A DNA stretch of 64,000 bases from Spirochaetales bacterium (GTDB lineage Bacteria > Spirochaetota > Leptospiria > Leptospirales > Leptonemataceae). Below, in pieces: positions 59,155-64,000 of the stretch. Made by a program: the position numbers and the translations under genes. Where the stretch lies: contig JACKOY010000021.1 in NCBI GenBank assembly GCA_024233935.1, positions 8,968 through 72,967 on the forward strand, written 5' to 3'. Under the pieces are notes generated by a model. That model searched no databases and had not been told where the DNA came from. It saw only the letters and a program-made list of their open reading frames with translations. Position 1 is the stretch's first letter. Every line of letters begins with the position of its first letter.

Positions 59155-59469
59155 TTGAAAAGCCTTACAGCGGTCGAAAAAATGTTTGCCCGGGCTCCCC
59201 TTCAGCACACGGTTCCTGAAATGGCCCCTGCAGAACTGCCCCTGAGCGTGCCCGACATCGGGGACGCCGAAAAGATTGAGCTTGTGACCTGGAATGTTCG
59301 AACCGGGGAGCATGTGGAACCGGGCCAGGAGCTTTGCGAACTGGTCACCGACAAAGCAGCCTTCCCCCTTGAGGCACCGCGCAGCGGTACCGTGCTGGAA
59401 ATCAAGCGCGCGGCCGGTGATCTGGTGGCTGTGGGCGATACGCTTTTGATTCTGCAACCGGACTCGTAA
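59155..59469 (+). CDS. Stand-alone biotin/lipoyl-attachment-type domain protein
   Basis: A 104-residue protein whose residues about 27-103 form one lipoyl/biotinyl domain: LPLSVPDIGDAEKIELVTWNV, GEHVEPGQELCELVTDKAAF with the likely modified Lys in the T-D-K-A turn, and GDLVAVGDTLLIL. TDKA is typical of lipoylated E2 domains rather than the MKM of biotin proteins. There is no E3-binding or catalytic domain, so it could be a swinging-arm carrier for an unknown complex. The first start is TTG 59155; ATG 59182 and ATG 59221 are alternatives. It is 6 bases from the MORN gene. Confidence 0.75.
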   Translation: MKSLTAVEKMFARAPLQHTVPEMAPAELPLSVPDIGDAEKIELVTWNVRTGEHVEPGQELCELVTDKAAFPLEAPRSGTVLEIKRAAGDLVAVGDTLLILQPDS

Positions 59470-59475
59470 CCTGCC

Positions 59476-59856
59476 GTGCTGCGTCGGCTGACGTTGATCG
59501 TTTCTTTTTTGACGCTTGCGAATTGTGAAAGCCCCGCCATCCGAACGGCCTGCCTGGATGGGCAGTGCGAAGACGGCCGTGGACGTATGGCCTGGTACAC
59601 CGCTCTTTACGAGGGTGACTTCGTCGATGGCGTACTCGAAGGCCAGGGAATCATGCTCTGGGCCGACGGCCGCCGCTACGAAGGCGAGTGGCGAAACGGA
59701 CGCCAGGAAGGTCAGGGCACCATGACCTGGCCGGACGGTCGCCGCTACGAAGGCGAGTGGCGCGGCGGCCAGCCGCACGGTTATGGCAAACTCACGTATC
59801 CAGATGGGCTTACGGTTTCCGGCCGCTTCGCGAACGGATACTTCGAGGGGCGTTAG
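59476..59856 (+). CDS. MORN-repeat lipoprotein
   Basis: A 126-residue protein starting at GTG 59476. The signal ends in a lipobox-like LTLANC (Cys17). It then has four MORN-type repeats of 23 residues: ALYEGDFVDGVLEGQGIMLW, RRYEGEWRNGRQEGQGTMTW, RRYEGEWRGGQPHGYGKLTY and a partial SGRFANGYFEG. Two units are near-identical in DNA at 69-base spacing (about 59660 and 59729). MORN lipoproteins are common in spirochaetes and may bind lipid or act in envelope assembly; nothing more specific can be said. Confidence 0.82.
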   Translation: MLRRLTLIVSFLTLANCESPAIRTACLDGQCEDGRGRMAWYTALYEGDFVDGVLEGQGIMLWADGRRYEGEWRNGRQEGQGTMTWPDGRRYEGEWRGGQPHGYGKLTYPDGLTVSGRFANGYFEGR

Positions 59857-59946
59857 ACAGGGTTGCGTTGATGGTCACGCAAGAGTGCGTACGAATTGCA
59901 GCCGCCGCGCAAGTACCATTTCGGGCGCAGCTCGAATCGCGGGCTG

Positions 59947-60936
59947 TCAATACTTTGAGCCCGCGGCCGAAATGCCTTCGACCGGATGCCAGGTGGTCTT
60001 GATTTCCTGAGTGTCCATGATCCAGTATGGATTTTCGGTGGCGTCCCCTTTGGTCCAGTCCGGTGTACCACGACTGATGATGCGTTTTACGTTCAACGCC
60101 GCCAACTCCTGGAGCGTTTTCAGTTCGTTCGCATCGCCATCGCTGTGAACGATGGCGTTGACGTCCATGTGCGTCGCCATGGGCTTGAGCAACTCGGAGC
60201 GGCGCCCCGTCAGAATATTCACGACTCCGCCGGGCAAGTCCGAAGAATTGAGCACCTCCGCAAAGGACACAGCTGATAAAGGGCGCTGCTCGGAAGCCAG
60301 AACAATGCAGCTGTTGCCACCCGCAATAATCGGAGCGATGAGACTCACCAGGCCGGCCAGCGGACTTTCTTCGGGAGCAAGGGCAACTACAACTCCAACC
60401 GGCTCCGGCATCGAAAAGTCAAAGTGCGAGGAGGCGACGGGGTTTACCGAGCTCATTACCTGCACGTACTTGTCGCACCAACCGGCATAATAGATCATAC
60501 GATCGATGGCAGCAAAGACCTCGGCCCGCGCGGAAGCGGCGCTCAAGCCCTGCGCCGTCAACTCTTCTATGAACTGCGCCTTGCGGCCTTCAAGCATCTC
60601 GCCAATGCGATACAAAATCTGGCTGCGATTGAAAGCCGTGCGATCGGCCCAGCTGTCCTGAGCGGAACGGGCTTTGAGCACGGCCTCCCGGAAATCTTTT
60701 CGCGAACCCAGGCAGACGTTGGCCAGAGCCTTGCCGGCCGGCCCGGGTGTATAATAACGACCCGACTCCGAACGCGGAAACTCGCCGCCAATGTAGAGTT
60801 TGTAGGTCTTCAGAACCTCTACGCGATCGCCATGGGCGCCGTTCGAGGAGGACGGTTGCGGACTGACCGCCGGCCGGGCGCTGTGCGCTCCGGCGCCCTG
60901 GGCGGAGTGGTTTGTTTTGGATTTTTGTTTTGCCAT
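59947..60936 (-). CDS. Second, non-catalytic aldehyde dehydrogenase-like subunit (ALDH16 C-terminal-type)
   Basis: A 329-residue protein holding only the N-terminal and coenzyme-binding part of an ALDH: KLYIGGEFPRSESGRYYTPG, WADRTAFNRSQILYRIGEMLEGRKAQF, MPEPVGVVVALAPEESPLAGLVSLIAPIIAGGN and SDLPGGVVNILTG. There is no GQxC catalytic loop and no oligomer-bridging C-terminus; it ends with IMDTQEIKTTWHPVEG, a natural-looking terminus, not a frameshift. The first about 40 residues are low complexity. I recall the same truncated domain as the C-terminal, non-catalytic half of ALDH16 proteins. AGGA precedes ATG 60936; it lies 29 bases after the full ALDH gene. Confidence 0.85.
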   Translation of the reverse strand: MAKQKSKTNHSAQGAGAHSARPAVSPQPSSSNGAHGDRVEVLKTYKLYIGGEFPRSESGRYYTPGPAGKALANVCLGSRKDFREAVLKARSAQDSWADRTAFNRSQILYRIGEMLEGRKAQFIEELTAQGLSAASARAEVFAAIDRMIYYAGWCDKYVQVMSSVNPVASSHFDFSMPEPVGVVVALAPEESPLAGLVSLIAPIIAGGNSCIVLASEQRPLSAVSFAEVLNSSDLPGGVVNILTGRRSELLKPMATHMDVNAIVHSDGDANELKTLQELAALNVKRIISRGTPDWTKGDATENPYWIMDTQEIKTTWHPVEGISAAGSKY

Positions 60937-60965
60937 AACTTTGTTCCTGCAGCGTTCCGTTGCAA

Positions 60966-62456
60966 TCAGTCGAGATTGACGTACGGATACATGCCGTGCA
61001 GCCCTCCTTCCCTTCCGAAGCCGGACTCCTTGAAACCGCCAAAGGGCGAAGTCGGATCGAACTTGTTGTAGGTGTTGGCCCAGATGACCCCGGCGCGCAA
61101 ACGTCGGGTCATGTTAAAGATCTTCGAACCCTTGTCGGTCCAGACACCCGCGCTGAGGCCGTAGGGCGTATTGTTCGCCTTTTCGAGCACTTCCGCCTCG
61201 GTGCGAAAGGTCTGCACGGCGAGCACCGGACCGAAGATCTCTTCGCTGGCAACCCGGTGTGATTGGGAAACGTTCAGAAACAGTGTCGGCCGCACGAAAT
61301 AGCCGCGGCCCGGAATACTGCAACTGCTCTGGTACATTTCGGCGCCTTCACTCTGGCCAATGTCCAGGTACTTATTGATGATTCCCAACTGCTCTTTGGA
61401 GTTGATTGCTCCTATATCGGTGTTTTTGTCCAGCGGATCACCGACGATGAGGGTCTCCATACGGTCCTTGAGTTTTCGAATCACGCGATCTGCGACCGAT
61501 TCCTGAACAAAAAGACGAGAACCCGCACAGCAAACATGGCCCTGATTGAAATAGATTCCGTTGATGATGCCTTCGACGGCCTGGTCGATTGGGGCGTCTT
61601 CGAAGATGATGTTGGCGGCCTTACCCCCCAGTTCCAGGGTCAGTTTCTTCTTTGTGCCGGCCACGGCCTTCTGCAGAATCTTTCCCACGCCGGTAGAACC
61701 GGTGAAGGCGATTTTGTCGGTGCCCGGATGGTTTACGATGGCGGCCCCGGTAGCCCCGGCCCCGGTCACAATGTTTACGACGCCCTCAGGCAGACCGGAC
61801 TCTGCGATCAACTCGGCCAGCTTCATGGCCGTAAGCGGGGTCGTCTCGGCCGGCTTCAAAACCACCGTATTTCCACAGGCCAGCGCAGGAGCGATCTTCC
61901 AGGCAGCCATCAGAAGCGGAAAGTTCCAGGGGATAATCTGACCCGCCACTCCCACGGGGCGCGCCTTGCGATTGGGAAAGGCGTAGTCCAGTTTGTCGGC
62001 CCAGCCGGCACAATAGAAAAAATGCGCGGCCGCCAGGGGCACGTCGACGTCCCGGGACTCCCGGATCGATTTGCCACCGTCCAGGGATTCGAGCACCGCA
62101 AATTCACGGGCCCGCTCCTGAATCATACGCGCGATTCGGTATACGTACTTGCCACGGTCGCGGCCGGACATCTTCGACCAAACGCGATCGTAGGCGCTGC
62201 GCGCTGCCCGGACTGCCCGGTCCACGTCGTCGGCGTCGGCTTCCGCAAATTCGGCGATCTTCTTTTCGGTCGCGGGATTGATGGAAGGGAAGTACTTGCC
62301 CTTCGCCGGCGGCACAAAACGGCCCCCGATGAAAAGATCGTAACGTTCACGGACGCTCGCGTGGTCGGTGCTTTCCGGAGCGGGCGCGTACGACCAATCG
62401 GTGTCGAAGGTGAGTGCGCTCCCGGGCGCCTTTGCTTTCGGTGCTTTCGTGGCCAT
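60966..62456 (-). CDS. Aldehyde dehydrogenase (catalytic)
   Basis: A 496-residue NAD(P)-dependent ALDH. Complete motif set: IIPWNFPLLMAAWKIAPALACGNTVVLKPAETTP, SGLPEGVVNIVTG, FTGSTGVGK, catalytic Glu in TLELGGKAANIIFEDA, catalytic Cys in FNQGHVCCAGSR (C305 by my count) and EEIFGPVLAVQTF. With deoC 6 bases upstream it likely oxidises acetaldehyde from deoxyribose-phosphate cleavage, and the truncated ALDH-like protein downstream could be its partner. The ATG at 62456 has AAAGGA about 12 bases upstream. Confidence 0.95.
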   Translation of the reverse strand: MATKAPKAKAPGSALTFDTDWSYAPAPESTDHASVRERYDLFIGGRFVPPAKGKYFPSINPATEKKIAEFAEADADDVDRAVRAARSAYDRVWSKMSGRDRGKYVYRIARMIQERAREFAVLESLDGGKSIRESRDVDVPLAAAHFFYCAGWADKLDYAFPNRKARPVGVAGQIIPWNFPLLMAAWKIAPALACGNTVVLKPAETTPLTAMKLAELIAESGLPEGVVNIVTGAGATGAAIVNHPGTDKIAFTGSTGVGKILQKAVAGTKKKLTLELGGKAANIIFEDAPIDQAVEGIINGIYFNQGHVCCAGSRLFVQESVADRVIRKLKDRMETLIVGDPLDKNTDIGAINSKEQLGIINKYLDIGQSEGAEMYQSSCSIPGRGYFVRPTLFLNVSQSHRVASEEIFGPVLAVQTFRTEAEVLEKANNTPYGLSAGVWTDKGSKIFNMTRRLRAGVIWANTYNKFDPTSPFGGFKESGFGREGGLHGMYPYVNLD

Positions 62457-62462
62457 GGGAGA

Positions 62463-63386
62463 TTAGTCCTTTGAAATGTAATCCAGAGAGTAGTAGTTGC
62501 CGGTGGCTTCTTTGGAGAGTTGTAGCAAAATGTCGTTTGCCAGACGACTGGCGCCGAAGCGAAACCAGGTATTGTTCATCCAGGCCTGGCCGAGCACCTC
62601 GCGCAACATGACCAGGTAGTGCAACGATTGCTTCGCCGTTGAAATGCCTCCGGCGGGCTTCATGCCGATCATCTTGCCGGTGTCATAATAAAAATCACGA
62701 ATCGCCTCCAACATCACCAGAGTTACCGGCATTGTGGCCGCCGGACTGATCTTGCCGGTTGAGGTCTTTATAAAATCAGCTCCGGCATGCATGGCGATTT
62801 CGCTGGCACGCCGCACTTTGTCGTACGTAACCAGTTCACCGGTTTCCAGGATGACTTTGAGGCGGGCGTGACCGCAGGCCTCTTTGACAGCGGCGACCTC
62901 GTCAAAGACGTAGTTGTAGTCTCCGGCATGGAATCGGCCACGGTTGATGACCATGTCCACTTCGTCGGCGCCCTCGGCGACGGCGTACTTGACTTCGTTT
63001 ATTTTCAGGGCTTCATCGGAATGACCGCTGGGAAAGGCCGTCGCCACGCAGGCGACTTTGACGCCACTGCCTTCGAGCTCCCGCTTCGCAATGCGCGCAA
63101 AACTGGGGTAGACGCAAACCGCCGCGACCGTCGGAAGACCGGCAAGGCTATCGTGCGGGTGTTTGGCCTTGTGGCAAAGCTGGCGCACCTTGCCCGGTGA
63201 ATCGCTGCCTTCGAGGGTGGTCAGGTCGATCATGTTCAGGGCCAGCTTGAGACCGGCCACTTTGCTTTGTTTCTTGATGCTGCGCGTTCGAAAGCGCGCG
63301 GCCCGCTCGTCGGCGCCAACCATATCTACGGTGGGTGTATTGTGAAAATCAGGGCGCCCCTGAGTGCGTTCTTTTAGCTGTGCCAT
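62463..63386 (-). CDS. deoC: Deoxyribose-phosphate aldolase
   Basis: Class I aldolase cleaving 2-deoxyribose 5-phosphate to glyceraldehyde 3-phosphate and acetaldehyde. From ATG 63386 (MAQLKERTQ) it is 307 residues, long for the family because of an N-terminal extension of about 60. Core marks are LNMIDLTTLEG, AAVCVYPSFARIAK, VATAFPSGHS, EGADEVDMVINRG, LKVILETGEL and the Schiff-base Lys in ADFIKTSTGK. It is the first gene of the deoC-ALDH-ALDH' run; no deoA/deoB or nucleoside transporter lies in the window. Confidence 0.95.
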   Translation of the reverse strand: MAQLKERTQGRPDFHNTPTVDMVGADERAARFRTRSIKKQSKVAGLKLALNMIDLTTLEGSDSPGKVRQLCHKAKHPHDSLAGLPTVAAVCVYPSFARIAKRELEGSGVKVACVATAFPSGHSDEALKINEVKYAVAEGADEVDMVINRGRFHAGDYNYVFDEVAAVKEACGHARLKVILETGELVTYDKVRRASEIAMHAGADFIKTSTGKISPAATMPVTLVMLEAIRDFYYDTGKMIGMKPAGGISTAKQSLHYLVMLREVLGQAWMNNTWFRFGASRLANDILLQLSKEATGNYYSLDYISKD

Positions 63387-63578
63387 AGACTTCAGAGAGA
63401 TTGCGCCCGCACTGCGGGCTCTGTTTTCCGGAACCGGCCGGACACGCGCAAAAGTTGTGCGCCCCGCCAGCCTACTACAGCCCGAGCCCACACTTCAAGT
63501 GATTATTCGACCGGAAGCGCCGCGGTCCTGAAACTTCCGGGGCCGCCGGGCGTCTCTTCATAGTTCAAACCGAGGATT

Positions 63579-63900
63579 TTGATGTCACCGCCGTTACAGG
63601 AAAAACAATCAGGGGCCGCGAGCGGACTCAGGGATCTGTTGCGGGACTTCTACGGCCGTCAGATTACAAAAACCACCGACCTTGCAAACCAATGCCTGCT
63701 GCGACGTAAACACCATGCTCGAGCACCAGGAGGTTGTCCGACTCATCCCCGGCCCGGCTCTGCAGCGGTTCTATGGTTGCGGTAGCCCCATCCCTGAAGA
63801 CCGCGAAAACCTGGAGGGCCTGACCGCCGTGGACCTCGGTTCCGGGGCCGGCGTGGATTCGATGATTGCAGAGAGTGATTCGGGTTTTGCCTGTTGCTGA
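63579..63900 (+). pseudogene. Remnant of an ArsM-like SAM-dependent methyltransferase
   Basis: ATG 63579 opens a frame reading GLRDLLRDFYGRQITKTTDLAN, then breaks; the next frame continues QTNACCDVNTMLEHQEVVRLI, RFYGCGSPIPED and LEGLTAVDLGSGAGVDSMIA. This order (YGxxxxxxxDLQTNACC, FYGCGSPIP, VLDLGSGAGVD) matches my memory of arsenite methyltransferase-like proteins. Removing one T in GACCTTGCAAACC (about 63682) joins the frames as DLQTNACC. After SMIA the similarity stops and a stop codon follows at 63898-63900, so the rest of the enzyme is missing. It was probably cut by the repeat that follows. Confidence 0.7.
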
Positions 63901-63903
63901 TCG

Positions 63904-63926
63904 CTCACGCAGAGGCTCTGCGTGAG
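63904..63926. repeat. 11-bp perfect palindrome
   Basis: CTCACGCAGAG (63904-63914), one G, CTCTGCGTGAG (63916-63926). It starts 3 bases after the stop of the methyltransferase remnant. CTCTGCGTGAG-type sequences belong, as far as I remember, to a dispersed repeat family found in many unrelated bacteria. Confidence 0.6.
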
Positions 63927-63982
63927 AACTGGCGGCCGATCTTCAGGCGACCCGTGGCCGGGTCGGCCCCTGCAAAAGCTGC

Positions 63983-64000
63983 CTCACGCGGAGGCGCAAA
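63983..64000 (+). repeat. Second, imperfect copy of the CTCACGC(A/G)GAGGC repeat
   Basis: CTCACGCGGAGGCGC here resembles CTCACGCAGAGGC of the palindrome 79 bases upstream (one mismatch in 13). It runs into the window edge, so its full extent is not visible. The 57 bases between the copies show nothing I can name. Confidence 0.4.

Noticed and set aside
59947..60000. Frameshift as the reason for the short second ALDH
   Set aside because: The sequence ends with a natural-looking terminus and the downstream bases in other frames show no ALDH catalytic region, so it is a true short form.
61263..62474. Plus-strand open frame of 403 residues opposite the catalytic ALDH
   Set aside because: Antisense shadow; the minus strand carries every ALDH motif.

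Overview
The window reads as a chromosome segment from a diderm spirochaete of the order Leptospirales, probably a deep-branching, fairly GC-rich member (GC looks close to 60% by eye, not computed). The reasons are a DUF1564 gene (a family I know from leptospires), an rpsO-pnp / infB-nusA-rimP block followed by a lipoprotein and an NAD(P)HX repair gene in the order I recall from Leptospira, lipid A genes (lpxB, lpxI), spirochaete-style lipoproteins, a FecR-domain protein beside a class III cyclase, and a phasin-like protein. No rRNA, tRNA, CRISPR array or complete insertion sequence was seen. Coding density is high and most genes look intact.

Layout. 1-1.7 kb: a cut-off gene resembling a recombinase N-terminus, a beta-barrel protein and DUF1564. 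1.8-10.8 kb (minus): dut, pnp, rpsO, truB, rbfA, infB, nusA, rimP, with a terminator hairpin in the rimP leader. 11-14.2 kb (plus): a lipoprotein, bifunctional Nnr and a one-span membrane protein in overlapping frames. 14.2-17.4 kb (minus): lpxB, lpxI, an FmdB zinc ribbon and a rhomboid protease. 17.5-24.7 kb: a glycosyltransferase, a TolC-type protein, two secreted proteins of unknown role, mutM and a beta-propeller-like protein. 24.7-34.4 kb: icmF, a small unknown protein with a structured leader, an alginate-export-type barrel, AlkC and a TonB-dependent receptor. 34.5-38 kb (minus): a TPR-like protein, aroB, rnc, acpP. 38.3-44.6 kb (plus): a three-gene unit of membrane cyclase, FecR-domain protein and secreted protein, facing a short-repeat lipoprotein. 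45-50 kb: plsX, rpmF, then pheS-pheT. 50-54.8 kb: phasin-like protein, DksA-like protein, gyrB and a cyclase gene broken by two frameshifts. 54.8-59.9 kb: ispF, UPF0182, nadA, a stand-alone lipoyl-type domain and a MORN lipoprotein. 59.9-63.4 kb (minus): deoC, a full aldehyde dehydrogenase and a second one lacking the catalytic half. 63.6-64 kb: a frameshifted remnant of an ArsM-like methyltransferase followed by repeated palindromic sequence.

How the genes work together. The left third is core gene expression (transcription elongation, initiation, ribosome maturation, RNA decay). Envelope biogenesis recurs throughout: lipid A (lpxI, lpxB), fatty acid and phospholipid entry (acpP, plsX), export (TolC type), uptake (TonB receptor) and several lipoproteins. 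Metabolic modules are NAD(P)HX repair, NAD synthesis (nadA), isoprenoids (ispF), the shikimate pathway (aroB), B12-dependent acyl-CoA rearrangement (icmF) and deoxyribose-phosphate breakdown (deoC plus the aldehyde dehydrogenases). The most likely under-described pieces are the cyclase-FecR-secreted protein unit, the split ALDH16-like pair, the six-repeat lipoprotein and the leader structures upstream of rimP, pnp and the 28 kb small gene. Decay is concentrated at the right end, where two accessory genes carry indels while the other readable genes are intact.
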